Positions 17,043-25,391 of a DNA stretch of 33,762 nt are shown in pieces. This DNA is from Clostridia bacterium (GTDB lineage Bacteria; Bacillota; Clostridia; Oscillospirales; Acutalibacteraceae), in contig JAFWGH010000164.1 of NCBI GenBank assembly GCA_017512465.1, forward strand, positions 1 through 33,762, in the 5' to 3' direction. Made by a program: the position numbers and the translations under genes. Position 1 is the first letter of the stretch, and each line of letters opens with the position of its first letter. The notes under the pieces are model-generated. The model had not been told where the DNA came from, searched no databases, and saw only the letters and a list, made by a program, of their open reading frames with translations.

Positions 17043-18896
17043 ATGAGAAGTAAAGAGATTGAAAAAATTTTACCGTTTGTCCAAAAGCCGGCACGCTATA
17101 CCGGCGGAGAGCCGGGCAGCGTTGTCAAAGACAAGTCGGATGTGGATGTGCGCTTCGGCTTTTGTTTTCCTGATTTATATGAGATTGGCATGTCGCATCT
17201 CGGCATGAAAATTCTATACGGCTTGCTCAATGAAATGCCGGGCGTATGGTGTGAGCGCTGCTTTGCACCGGATTTGGATATGGAAAACATCATGCGTGAA
17301 AAAAATATTCCGCTGTTTGCGCTCGAGAGCGGAGATGCTTTGGATGCTTTTGATTTTATCGGCTTTACATTGCAGTATGAGATGTCCTATACCAATGTTT
17401 TGCATATGCTTTCTCTCGCCGGGATTCCTTTAAAGAGCGCCGATAGAAAAGGATTAAATAATATTGTCATTGTCGGCGGCCCGTGTGTGTGCAATCCGGA
17501 GCCGATTGCCGATTTTGTCGATGTGGTGTGCCTGGGCGAAGGAGAGGAGCTGCTCCCGGAAGTGGTGGAATTATACCGTGATTGTAAAAATTCAGGGGAT
17601 AGTAAAGACACTTTTTTACAGAAAGCTTCTGCTATTGAGGGTGTGTATATCCCGGCATTTTATGATGTAGCCTATCATGATGACGGCACGCTAAAAGCTG
17701 TTCTTCCAAAGTATGATTTTGTACCGAAAACGGTCAAAAAGCGAGTGGTGGCGGATTTGGATAACATGTATTTTCCGCAGAGCTTTGTTGTACCCTTTGT
17801 GCAGGCAGTACATGACAGGGCAACAGCAGAGGTGTTTCGCGGGTGCATTCGCGGCTGCCGCTTTTGTCAGGCCGGCTTTATCTACAGACCGATTCGTGAA
17901 AAATCAGCAGCAGTCATTAAAGCGCAGTCGGAAGCCTTATGCCGCAACACCGGCTATGAGGAATTGTCGCTTTGCTCTTTAAGCACCAGTGATTACAGCG
18001 AAATTGAGCCGCTTTTAAATGATTTAATCAGCACGTGTGAGGAGAAAAAAGTCAATCTGTCTTTACCGTCACTGCGCGTGGATAATTTTTCCGATAATCT
18101 TGCCGAAAAGCTTGCGCGTGTGCGCCGCAGCGGTTTGACCTTTGCCCCGGAAGCCGGGACACAACGCTTGCGCGATGCGATAAATAAAAATGTGACGGAA
18201 GAAGAATTGATGAACACCTGCCGCAAGGCATTTGAGGGCGGCTGGAGCTTGGTAAAACTGTATTTTATGATGGGACTTCCGACCGAAACGGATGAGGATG
18301 TTGCCGGCATTTCCGCACTTGCCGATAAAGTGGTGGATTTATTTTATTCTATTCCGGACAAGCCTAAGGGAAAAGCGGTCAGTATCAATGTCAGCTGTGC
18401 TTCCTTTATTCCAAAGCCGTTTACACCGTTTCAATGGGAGGCGGCAAATGATAGTGAAACGCTCGAGAGAAAAAAAGAAGTTCTCTTAAGTGCCAATCAT
18501 TCCAAAAGAGTTTCCATTTCTTATAACAATTCAACCGATACGCTCATTGAAGCGGTGCTCGCAAAGGGGTCGAGAAGGCTGTGCGATGTACTGCTTAAAG
18601 CTTATGAAAACGGTTGTAAATTTGATTCGTGGGATGAGCATTTTAACTTTGAAGGCTGGATGAAAGCCTTTGAAGCGTGCGGTGTGGATCCGAAATTTTT
18701 CGCAAACAGAAGGATTCCGTTTGATGAAGTGTTACCTTGGGATCACATAGATTACAGTGTTCGCAAAGAATACTTGATGAGAGAAAACATAAAAGCACAT
18801 GAGAGCAAAACAAGTCCGAACTGCCGCCAACAATGCGCTGCCTGCGGAGCGGACAAACTGTCGGGAGGTGTGTGCCATGCGCGAAGTAAGGCTTGA
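17043..18896 (+). CDS. B12-binding-type radical SAM protein (TIGR03960-like)
   Basis: A 617 aa protein with an N-terminal cobalamin-binding-like Rossmann region (about 30-190, with IVGGPCVCNPEPIADFVD and CLGEGEE motifs) and a radical SAM core whose 4Fe-4S motif is Cys268-x3-Cys272-x2-Cys275 (CIRGCRFC). The C-terminus has a second Cys cluster (CRQQCAACGA). The ATG at 17043 follows GGAGAG (17033-17038); the in-frame TTG at 17031 is less likely. It overlaps the DUF2344 gene by 20 nt; the two occur together, or fused, across Clostridia. The reaction is not established to my knowledge; tRNA or ribosome modification is a common suggestion but is not shown here. Confidence 0.9.
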   Translation: MRSKEIEKILPFVQKPARYTGGEPGSVVKDKSDVDVRFGFCFPDLYEIGMSHLGMKILYGLLNEMPGVWCERCFAPDLDMENIMREKNIPLFALESGDALDAFDFIGFTLQYEMSYTNVLHMLSLAGIPLKSADRKGLNNIVIVGGPCVCNPEPIADFVDVVCLGEGEELLPEVVELYRDCKNSGDSKDTFLQKASAIEGVYIPAFYDVAYHDDGTLKAVLPKYDFVPKTVKKRVVADLDNMYFPQSFVVPFVQAVHDRATAEVFRGCIRGCRFCQAGFIYRPIREKSAAVIKAQSEALCRNTGYEELSLCSLSTSDYSEIEPLLNDLISTCEEKKVNLSLPSLRVDNFSDNLAEKLARVRRSGLTFAPEAGTQRLRDAINKNVTEEELMNTCRKAFEGGWSLVKLYFMMGLPTETDEDVAGISALADKVVDLFYSIPDKPKGKAVSINVSCASFIPKPFTPFQWEAANDSETLERKKEVLLSANHSKRVSISYNNSTDTLIEAVLAKGSRRLCDVLLKAYENGCKFDSWDEHFNFEGWMKAFEACGVDPKFFANRRIPFDEVLPWDHIDYSVRKEYLMRENIKAHESKTSPNCRQQCAACGADKLSGGVCHARSKA

Positions 18897-19545
18897 ATAC
18901 ACTAAGCTGGGCAACACAAAATATATCTCTCATTTGGATTTAAACCGTGTGTTTTTCAGAGCAGTGCGCCGTGCCGAAATACCGCTGTGGTTTACGGAAG
19001 GGTATAATCCCAAGCCGTATTTTAAGTATGCACAATCCCTGCCGCTCGGTGTGGAAAGTGAATGTGAGTGCGTGGATATCCGCTTAACGGATGACAATTA
19101 TTCCAACAGTCTGCTTAAAGAGAAACTGAATGCGGTTTTGCCCGAAGGTATAAGGATTTTGCGTGTGCATGAGCCGAAGATGAAGGCAAACGATATCTAT
19201 GCGGCGGTCTATGAAATTGCTTATGAAGTGGAGCATCCCGAAAGCGTGATAAAAAAGATGGATACAGTTTTATCCGGTGATGCTTTGTATGTGACAAAAA
19301 AGGTCAAACACGGCAGAAAAAAGAGCGATGAAGATGTGGATATTCTCCCGAATGTGATTACCTATGCTTTTGAGCAAAAAGAGAATATTTTGTTGCTTAA
19401 AATTTTGGCTACGGCTGAGCAAAATAACACGCTGAATGTGTTTTTGTTTGCCGGTGCGCTTGAAAAAAAGGCGGATTTTGATTATGCGATGCGCAATATC
19501 CGCAAACGCTGTGTTGTTAATGAAAATTACAGATATTTCAAATAA
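18877..19545 (+). CDS. Radical SAM-associated DUF2344 protein (TIGR03936-like)
   Basis: A 222 aa protein opening with MREVRLEYTKLGNTKYISHLDL and containing FTEGYNPKPYFKYAQSLPLGVES, both characteristic of this family. The ATG at 18877 has GGGAGGTG upstream; the frame is open from 18799, but that part overlaps the Cys-rich end of the preceding gene. It is the obligate partner of the upstream radical SAM protein. In many Clostridia an RNase G-rplU-rpmA block follows, but here the next gene is rplS. The molecular role is unknown. Confidence 0.9.
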   Translation: MREVRLEYTKLGNTKYISHLDLNRVFFRAVRRAEIPLWFTEGYNPKPYFKYAQSLPLGVESECECVDIRLTDDNYSNSLLKEKLNAVLPEGIRILRVHEPKMKANDIYAAVYEIAYEVEHPESVIKKMDTVLSGDALYVTKKVKHGRKKSDEDVDILPNVITYAFEQKENILLLKILATAEQNNTLNVFLFAGALEKKADFDYAMRNIRKRCVVNENYRYFK

Positions 19546-19558
19546 TTTCAAAAAATGC

Positions 19559-19587
19559 TTGATTATTTTAAAAGCATATGCTAATAT
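19559..19587 (+). promoter_or_regulatory. Promoter for rplS
   Basis: TTGATT (19559-19564), a 17-bp spacer and TAATAT (19582-19587). Initiation near 19594 gives a structured leader of about 145 nt. Confidence 0.6.
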
Positions 19588-19593
19588 ATATAG

Positions 19594-19734
19594 GCTTCAT
19601 TTTGGCATTATGCCGTAATGAATGCATCGCATTTTATTTCCGCCGAAGCAATTCGGTGCGGTTAGTGCTTTGGGGCACTAAAAAGGCGAGTCCTCTGCAA
19701 CATGGATTGTACGAACGCCTGAATATGGGAGGAA
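19594..19734 (+). promoter_or_regulatory. Structured rplS leader, probable L19 autoregulatory element
   Basis: Three consecutive stem-loops lie between the promoter and the start codon: CCGAA-GCAA-TTCGG with a GNRA tetraloop (19643-19656, extended by CCG/CGG), TAGTGC/GCACTA (19663-19680), and AGGCG/CGCCT with inner AGTCC/GGATT pairing (19684-19720). The last ends 6 nt before the GGGAGG site (19727-19732). Low-GC Gram-positive bacteria are known to carry L19 leader elements in front of rplS. I assign it by position and structure, not by a covariance match. Confidence 0.65.
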
Positions 19735-19740
19735 AATCAA

Positions 19741-20082
19741 ATGGATGCTTTGAAAATGATGTCAGCTGATTCCTGTAAAAAGGAATTACCTGAGTTTTCT
19801 ATCGGCGATACCATCCGTATCAATGTTAGAATTACCGAAGGTTCTCGCTCCAGACTGCAGGCTTTTGAAGGCACGGTTATTGCCAAGAAGGGCAGCGGTG
19901 TTTCCGAAACCTTTACAGTCCGCCGTGTAGCCTACGGTGTCGGTGTTGAAAGAGTGTTCCCGCTCCATTCACCGAATGTTGACAGCATTAAAGTGGTTCG
20001 CCGCGGTAAAGTTCGCCGCAGCAAGCTCTATTATCTTCGTGATAGAGTTGGTAAGGCAGCGAAAGTTAAGCAGGCACTTTAA
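19741..20082 (+). CDS. rplS: 50S ribosomal protein L19
   Basis: A 113 aa ribosomal protein located at the 30S-50S interface. Family signatures include [50 protein letters not shown] and [18 protein letters not shown] lies 8 nt before the ATG. It has a promoter, a structured leader and a strong terminator of its own, so it is probably expressed separately from the downstream lepB group, although rplS-lepB-rbgA-rnhB order is widely conserved in Firmicutes. Confidence 0.98.
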   Translation: MDALKMMSADSCKKELPEFSIGDTIRINVRITEGSRSRLQAFEGTVIAKKGSGVSETFTVRRVAYGVGVERVFPLHSPNVDSIKVVRRGKVRRSKLYYLRDRVGKAAKVKQAL

Positions 20083-20269
20083 TGCAAAAAAGCGTGCTGT
20101 TATAATTTAAAATGCGGTTATTTCAGCACCACAGTGTAGCAAATCTGCAATAATTGCCGTAACAGCGGCATTGATTTGCTTAAATCGGGATGCATTCTTG
20201 CATCCCGTTTTTGCTACAAATTTCTTTCGTATTTTGTTAGGTGTAAAAACTGTTTTCAAGGAGTTTATG
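20083..20269 (+). other. rplS-lepB intergenic region
   Basis: 187 bp holding the rplS terminator (20186-20212) in its second half. The first part is AT-rich with no clear ORF or motif. No convincing promoter was found between the terminator and lepB, so readthrough or a weak promoter must serve the downstream genes. Confidence 0.5.
20186..20212 (+). terminator. Intrinsic terminator after rplS
   Basis: A perfect 9-bp stem CGGGATGCA/TGCATCCCG with loop TTCT and a TTTTT tail. Confidence 0.92.
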
Positions 20270-20821
20270 ATGGCTGAAAAGAAAAAAAAGAACTCGGTAA
20301 TCGGGGGAATTTTGGATATCGTGGAAATTATTGTGCAAGCACTGGTAATCATTTTTATCATCTTTACCTTTTGCTTTAGAGTTTCCGGCGTTGTGGGTGA
20401 GTCAATGGAACCGACTTTGCAAAACGGCGATTGGCTTGCGCTGACAAATGTAAAATATCAGCCTAAACAGGGCGATATCGTTGTGATTACGCAGCCGACA
20501 GGGGCAAATGAGCCGTTAATCAAAAGAGTAATTGCCACAGAGGGGCAAACGGTTTCAATTGAAGATGGTGTGGTGAAGGTTGACGGTGAAGCCGTGGATT
20601 ATGATTTCATCCCGCCTACATACAGAACCTTTGATTATCAAAACGGTCATGTTGTTAAAGAAGGCTGTGTTTTCTGCATGGGTGATAATCGCAATAATTC
20701 GTGGGACAGCCGTGCTTCCGATATCGGTGACATTGATGTGCGCTATATTATCGGCGAAGCAAGATGCAGATTGATGCCTTTCAATAAATTCGGAATAGAG
20801 AAAAATGGCAGATTCGATTAA
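20270..20821 (+). CDS. lepB: Signal peptidase I
   Basis: A 183 aa type I signal peptidase that removes signal peptides from secreted proteins. A basic N-terminus (MAEKKKKN) is followed by one transmembrane segment (about 18-37), then the nucleophile Ser45 in GESMEPTL, the general base Lys85 in PLIKRVI, and the conserved GDNRNNSWDSR box. Start: AAGGAG (20258-20263) is 6 nt from ATG 20270 and 3 nt from the adjacent ATG 20267, so 20270 is preferred. The frame is open to 20171, but that part crosses the rplS terminator. It overlaps rbgA by 17 nt. It could process the two secreted proteases encoded upstream, by general function only. Confidence 0.95.
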   Translation: MAEKKKKNSVIGGILDIVEIIVQALVIIFIIFTFCFRVSGVVGESMEPTLQNGDWLALTNVKYQPKQGDIVVITQPTGANEPLIKRVIATEGQTVSIEDGVVKVDGEAVDYDFIPPTYRTFDYQNGHVVKEGCVFCMGDNRNNSWDSRASDIGDIDVRYIIGEARCRLMPFNKFGIEKNGRFD

Positions 20822-21680
20822 AACAACTGTTCAATGGTTTCCGGGACATATGGCAAAAACGCGCCGCAAAATCAGCGAAGCGCTTAAGCTTGTGGATGCG
20901 GTGACGGAAATTCGCGATGCGCGTTTGCCCGAATCCTCAAAAAATCCGGAAATTGATACAATTATCAGTACAAAACCGCGCATCATTCTGCTCAATAAAT
21001 CGGATTATGCAGATGAAAATGCCACACAAAAATGGATAGAGTATTATAAACAACAAGGCATTTATGCTCTTGCCGTTGAATGTAAAACAGGCAAGGGGTT
21101 AAATGCCTATTTGCCTTTGGTGCGCAAAGTGCTTGCCGATACGATACAGCGCAATGAGCAAAAAGGCATGGCAGGAAAATCCTTGCGCATTATGGTGGTC
21201 GGTATTCCGAATGTCGGAAAATCCTCCTTTATTAATCGTATGGCAAAAAACGGTAAGGCAAAGGTGGCGGATACCCCCGGTGTAACGCGCTCAAATCAAT
21301 GGTTTGTGATTGGCAAAGGGGTAGAATTGTTAGATACGCCCGGTGTTTTATGGCCGAAGTTTGAGGATAAGGCGGTCGGCGATAAGCTGGCTTTTACCGG
21401 TGCGGTAAAAAGTGAAGTGATTGACAGCGAAACACTGGCGCTGCGCTTAATTGATTTAATTAAAGACCACTATGCCGAGCGCATTTGCACACGCTATAAA
21501 ATGGAGTCGATAGATTCCTTGCAATCATGGGAAATATTAGAGCTTATCGGCAGAAAAAGAGGTATGTTGATTGCCGGCGGTGAGGTGGATACCGAGCGCG
21601 CAAGCGTGATGCTCTTAGATGAGTTTAAAAACGGAAAACTCGGCAAGTTTAGCTTTGAAATGCCGGAGGATATGTCATGA
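20805..21680 (+). CDS. rbgA: Ribosome biogenesis GTPase RbgA (YlqF)
   Basis: A 291 aa circularly permuted GTPase needed for late 50S subunit assembly. The G motifs are in permuted order: NKSD (G4) near residue 64, then GIPNVGKSS (P-loop), then DTPG, followed by an RbgA-type C-terminal domain. The N-terminal WFPGHMAKTRR box is typical. It overlaps lepB upstream by 17 nt and rnhB downstream by 4 nt (ATGA), so it sits in a translationally coupled operon. Confidence 0.97.
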   Translation: MADSIKTTVQWFPGHMAKTRRKISEALKLVDAVTEIRDARLPESSKNPEIDTIISTKPRIILLNKSDYADENATQKWIEYYKQQGIYALAVECKTGKGLNAYLPLVRKVLADTIQRNEQKGMAGKSLRIMVVGIPNVGKSSFINRMAKNGKAKVADTPGVTRSNQWFVIGKGVELLDTPGVLWPKFEDKAVGDKLAFTGAVKSEVIDSETLALRLIDLIKDHYAERICTRYKMESIDSLQSWEILELIGRKRGMLIAGGEVDTERASVMLLDEFKNGKLGKFSFEMPEDMS

Positions 21681-22282
21681 ATTGGTTGGAATTTGAGCAG
21701 CAAGCGCTTGATGAAGGATATAAAATTGTATGCGGTATTGATGAAGCGGGCAGAGGACCGCTTGCAGGACCGGTATGTGCGGCGTGTGTGGTATTGCCGG
21801 AGGGCGCGGTTATCGAGGGCGCAAACGATTCCAAAAAGTTGACCGAAAAAAAGAGAGATGCTTTGTATGATGTGATTTGTGCACAGGCTTTGGATTACGG
21901 GATTGCTTTTGCCAGCGAGCGCGAGATAGACGAAATGAATATTTTACAGGCTACTTTTTTAGCGATGCGCCGTGCGCTCGATAAATTGGAGCTTGTTAAA
22001 CCCGATATAGCACTCATAGATGGTAATAAAACGCCCGGTTTGGCGATTACCGAGCGCTGTATTGTAAAGGGTGATGCCAAGAGTGCCAATATTGCGGCAG
22101 CCTCTATTCTTGCAAAAGTGACAAGGGACAGATATATGCTTGAAATGGCTGCACTTTACCCGCAGTATCACTTTGAAAAGCACAAAGGCTACGGCACAAA
22201 ACTGCACTATGAAATGATAGAGCAGTATGGTATCAGTCCTATTCACAGAAAAACCTTTCTTAAAAGGATTTTGGAAAAATGA
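21677..22282 (+). CDS. rnhB: Ribonuclease HII
   Basis: A 201 aa endonuclease that cleaves RNA in RNA-DNA hybrids and at single misincorporated ribonucleotides. Catalytic carboxylates are visible: Asp22 and Glu23 in GIDEAGRGPLAGPV and Asp115 in ALIDG; the NDSKKL motif (50-55) is also present. The ATG overlaps the rbgA stop (ATGA), and its own end overlaps yraN in the same way. Confidence 0.97.
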   Translation: MNWLEFEQQALDEGYKIVCGIDEAGRGPLAGPVCAACVVLPEGAVIEGANDSKKLTEKKRDALYDVICAQALDYGIAFASEREIDEMNILQATFLAMRRALDKLELVKPDIALIDGNKTPGLAITERCIVKGDAKSANIAAASILAKVTRDRYMLEMAALYPQYHFEKHKGYGTKLHYEMIEQYGISPIHRKTFLKRILEK

Positions 22283-22638
22283 ACGAAGCAGGTCAATGGG
22301 GTGAAATTTATGTAGCCCGCTATTTAAGAGAAAACGGCTTTGATGTCGTAGCGGCAAATTTCAGCTGCCGTTTTGGTGAAGCCGATTTAATCAGTTTTGA
22401 GAAAAAGTGCCTGGTTATTACCGAGGTGAAAGCAAGGAGCAGCGGCAGTATTGCACAACCCGCCGAATTTGTAGGTGTGGAAAAGCAGCGAAAGCTGGCA
22501 CTGACCGCCGCTTGCTATGCAAAACTGATTCATTCAAAATATCCGATTCGCTTTGATGTTGCCGAGGTGTTTTACCCGCAGCAAGGCAATTATAAGGATT
22601 ACAAAATAAATTATATTAAAGATGCATTTCGCGTGTAG
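22279..22638 (+). CDS. yraN: YraN/UPF0102 family nuclease-like protein
   Basis: A 119 aa member of the UPF0102 family, which has a restriction-endonuclease-like fold. NEAGQWGEIYVARYL is followed by FGEADLI and ITEVKARS, matching the E..D..ExK metal-site pattern. It is coupled to rnhB by an ATGA overlap, a conserved pairing in Firmicutes. The precise cellular role is not established. Confidence 0.9.
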   Translation: MNEAGQWGEIYVARYLRENGFDVVAANFSCRFGEADLISFEKKCLVITEVKARSSGSIAQPAEFVGVEKQRKLALTAACYAKLIHSKYPIRFDVAEVFYPQQGNYKDYKINYIKDAFRV

Positions 22639-22660
22639 TGCAAATGAAAGGCGGAACAAT

Positions 22661-24160
22661 ATGTTTTATACAAGTACAAGAGATACATCGGTTAAGGTAA
22701 CGGCAGCCGAGGCGATTACAAACGGTATTTCCAAAGAAGGCGGATTATATGTGCCGTGTGAAATTCCGAGTGTAAACCGCGAATTTTTGGTGCAGTTGGC
22801 ACAGCTCGATTATATCGGAAGAGCAAAGGCAATTTTGTCTTTATACTTAACGGATTTTACCGATGCCGAGCTTGATTACTGTGTCGGCGGTGCGTATAAA
22901 GAAGGCAAATTTTCTTCTCCGGAAGTAGCACCGACCGTGGAACTTGAGCATGGTGTGAGCATTCTTGAATTGTGGCATGGACCGACTTGTGCTTTTAAAG
23001 ACATGGCGCTGCAGCTGTTGCCGTATTTGTTGACAACTTCGGCAAAGAAAACGGCTGACGGTAAGCAAATCGTTATTTTAGTTGCCACCTCCGGCGATAC
23101 GGGAAAGGCGGCATTGGAAGGCTTTAAAGATGTGGAAAATACCAATGTGTTGGTATTTTATCCGAATGATGGCGTGAGCGCCATGCAAAAGCTGCAAATG
23201 TGTACCCAAGAGGGTGCCAATGTCAGTGTTTGTGCCATTCAGGGTAATTTTGATGATGCGCAAACCAGTGTAAAAGAAATATTTACAAGTGATGCGGTAA
23301 AGGCAAAGCTGGCAGAGCATAATATGATGTTTTCTTCCGCCAATTCCATCAACTGGGGCAGATTGGTGCCGCAAATTGTGTATTATTTCTCCACTTATTG
23401 CGATTTGCTCAATCAAAGAAAAATTGAGTTGGGTGAAAAAATCAATGTGGTTGTGCCGACCGGTAATTTCGGTAATATTTTAGCGGCATATTATGCACGG
23501 GAAATGGGCTTGCCGATTAAAAAATTAGTCTGCGCATCCAATGCAAATAATGTATTAACCGAGTTTATAGAAAGCGGATTTTATAATAAAGACCGTGATT
23601 TTTATACAACCATTTCTCCCTCTATGGATATTTTGGTTTCGAGCAACCTCGAAAGGCTTTTATTCCATTTAAGCGGTGAAAATGATGTGTTTGTTAAGGA
23701 TTGCATGCAATCCTTGTTTAAGGATGGACACTATACAGTGGACAAATCCGTTTATGAAGGTATCCGCGGCATTTTTGAAGGCGGCTATTGTGATGATGAT
23801 GCCACGAAAGCAACCATCGGTAAATTATTTAAAGAGAAGAACTATCTTTGTGATACCCACACAGCTGTTGCAGTTACGGTGTATGAAAATTACCTCAAAA
23901 AGACAGGGGATGATACCATATGCGTCATTGCATCTACGGCTTCACCGTACAAATTCAGTCCGGCAGTTTTGGAAGCAGTCGGCTCGAAAGATGCTGTGGG
24001 AGACGATGGGTTTGAGATGATGCAGTCCTTACATACCATTACCGGTGTGCCGATTCCGGAACCGCTTGCGGCAATTCAAAACAAACCGGTGCGCTTTGAC
24101 AAGCTCGCACAGCGCAATGAAATGACGGATGTGGTACTGGATATGCTTGGTATTCGTTAA
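22661..24160 (+). CDS. thrC: Threonine synthase
   Basis: A PLP enzyme converting O-phosphohomoserine to threonine, 499 aa, the longer ThrC type. The Schiff-base lysine is Lys113 in HGPTCAFKDMALQ; a VATSGDTGKAALEGF phosphate/PLP loop, SANSINWGRL and VPTGNFGNILA follow. The start at 22661 gives the usual N-terminus (MFYTSTRD) with an AAAGGCGG site; upstream in-frame codons from 22622 overlap yraN. No other threonine-pathway genes are adjacent, so threonine biosynthesis genes must be dispersed. Confidence 0.97.
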   Translation: MFYTSTRDTSVKVTAAEAITNGISKEGGLYVPCEIPSVNREFLVQLAQLDYIGRAKAILSLYLTDFTDAELDYCVGGAYKEGKFSSPEVAPTVELEHGVSILELWHGPTCAFKDMALQLLPYLLTTSAKKTADGKQIVILVATSGDTGKAALEGFKDVENTNVLVFYPNDGVSAMQKLQMCTQEGANVSVCAIQGNFDDAQTSVKEIFTSDAVKAKLAEHNMMFSSANSINWGRLVPQIVYYFSTYCDLLNQRKIELGEKINVVVPTGNFGNILAAYYAREMGLPIKKLVCASNANNVLTEFIESGFYNKDRDFYTTISPSMDILVSSNLERLLFHLSGENDVFVKDCMQSLFKDGHYTVDKSVYEGIRGIFEGGYCDDDATKATIGKLFKEKNYLCDTHTAVAVTVYENYLKKTGDDTICVIASTASPYKFSPAVLEAVGSKDAVGDDGFEMMQSLHTITGVPIPEPLAAIQNKPVRFDKLAQRNEMTDVVLDMLGIR

Positions 24161-24223
24161 AGCGAATATGGAGCGCAGGAAAGTGATACTTTGCCATCAC
24201 TCAATCCATTCGTGAAAGAATAT

Positions 24224-24253
24224 AAAAAAAATCGGGCGGCGTTCCGCCCGATT
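24224..24253 (-). terminator. Intrinsic terminator of the small DUF1540 gene
   Basis: A perfect 10-bp stem AATCGGGCGG/CCGCCCGATT with loop CGTT; on the minus strand it is followed by seven T (plus 24224-24230). It is 6 nt past the minus-strand stop codon. Confidence 0.9.
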
Positions 24254-24259
24254 GCCATA

Positions 24260-24418
24260 TTAAGCGTTTTCGTCTGCTTTAAAAGTAGAGCAAATGGTAT
24301 CGTTACTGGAATTCGCATAGTGCGGACCAACTTCGATTTCCTTTGCACGGCAAACGCCCGCTTTATCGTGAAATTCGCAGTTGGATACATTGCATTTCAC
24401 ACGGTTACATTCGTGCAT
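24260..24418 (-). CDS. Small Cys-rich DUF1540 protein
   Basis: A 52 aa protein, too short for most ORF calls, on the minus strand between thrC and the phosphoesterase gene. It begins MHECNRVKCNVSNCEFHD and has five cysteines (4, 9, 14, 23, 43) in the DUF1540 pattern (C-x4-C-x4-C-x8-C), which suggests metal binding. GAAAGGAGT precedes the ATG and a strong terminator follows the stop, so it is a complete monocistronic gene. DUF1540 proteins are common in spore-forming Firmicutes; no function can be given from sequence. Confidence 0.9.
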   Translation of the reverse strand: MHECNRVKCNVSNCEFHDKAGVCRAKEIEVGPHYANSSNDTICSTFKADENA

Positions 24419-24478
24419 GTTGACAACTCCTTTCACCTTTTAGTATAAGCTGTTTTAATTATTTTATGCGAGGTAATT

Positions 24479-25168
24479 ATGTCTGTTTACGCCATTGCCG
24501 ATTTACACTTATCATTTGGTGTTGACAAGCCGATGGGTGTTTTCTTCGGCTGGGATAATTATGTGCAAAAAATCGAACAGAATTGGAAAAAAATGGTGGA
24601 TGAAGATGATGTGGTCATCATTCCCGGCGATATTTCATGGGGCATTAATTATGCCGAAGCACTGCCGGATTTAAAATGGATTCATGCATTGCCCGGTAAG
24701 AAAATTTTGTTAAAAGGCAATCATGATTTGTGGTGGGATAGTATGCGAAAAAATACTATTTTAAAAGAGGAAAACGGACTTGATTCTATCGAGTTTTTGT
24801 TCAATAATGCCGTAACTGCGCAAAATATTGCTGTTTGCGGTACGAGAAGCTGGTTTTTCGATGCGGAAAAAAGTAAAGATAAAAAAGTGCTTTTGCGAGA
24901 AGTCGGCAGATTGCAGCGCAGCATCGACGAGGCGAAAAAAACCGGAAAAGAACCGGTAGTATTTTTGCATTATCCGCCGCTTTCCTTACTCGAAGAGTGC
25001 GAGGAAATAGTGGAGTGTCTTGTGCAAAACGGGATTCGCCGCTGTTATTACGGACACATGCACGGCAAAGCGGCGATTGCCGCATTTAACGGTGAAAAAT
25101 ACGGGATTCATTTCAAACTGATTTCGGCAGATATGTTGGATTTTCTACCGTATTTAATTGAAAAATAG
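24479..25168 (+). CDS. Metallophosphoesterase
   Basis: A 229 aa calcineurin-like phosphoesterase. All metal-ligand motifs are visible in order: DLHL near residue 8, GDISWG near 43, GNHDLWW near 80, a late FLHYPP, and GHMHG near 195. GAGGT precedes the ATG. The family hydrolyses phosphomonoesters or phosphodiesters; the physiological substrate is unknown. It is divergent from the DUF1540 gene with about 60 bp between, and is followed by a terminator hairpin. Confidence 0.92.
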   Translation: MSVYAIADLHLSFGVDKPMGVFFGWDNYVQKIEQNWKKMVDEDDVVIIPGDISWGINYAEALPDLKWIHALPGKKILLKGNHDLWWDSMRKNTILKEENGLDSIEFLFNNAVTAQNIAVCGTRSWFFDAEKSKDKKVLLREVGRLQRSIDEAKKTGKEPVVFLHYPPLSLLEECEEIVECLVQNGIRRCYYGHMHGKAAIAAFNGEKYGIHFKLISADMLDFLPYLIEK

Positions 25169-25240
25169 CTTTGTGCGTTGTGCTATGCTGTAAAACAGAG
25201 GTGATGCGGCGCTTCACTTCAAAAATAAACTTGAAATCGA

Positions 25241-25275
25241 AAGAACTGTTTGGGTTTTTACCGACAGTTCTTTTT
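25241..25275 (+). terminator. Intrinsic terminator before the tig promoter
   Basis: A 9-bp stem AAGAACTGT/ACAGTTCTT with an inner GGT/ACC pairing, followed by a T run. It separates the phosphoesterase gene from tig-clpP-clpX. Confidence 0.8.
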
Positions 25276-25325
25276 AATATTCCGAAATGTTTAAATAATA
25301 TTAATAATTTCTTAAAATATTTTTG

Positions 25326-25354
25326 TTGATTATATATAAGATATGTGTTATAAT
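25326..25354 (+). promoter_or_regulatory. Promoter of the tig-clpP-clpX operon
   Basis: TTGATT (25326-25331), a 17-bp spacer and TATAAT (25349-25354) preceded by TGT, an extended -10. No CIRCE (TTAGCACTC..GAGTGCTAA) or CtsR-type direct repeat is visible around it, so heat-shock repression of this operon is not supported here. Confidence 0.8.
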
Positions 25355-25391
25355 GCAAGGCGTATAAATTTGATTACACTAATGGAGGACT

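Noticed and set aside
25200..25391. Heat-shock operator (CIRCE or CtsR) before tig-clpP-clpX
   Set aside because: Neither the TTAGCACTC inverted repeat nor the GGTCAAA-type direct repeat is present.
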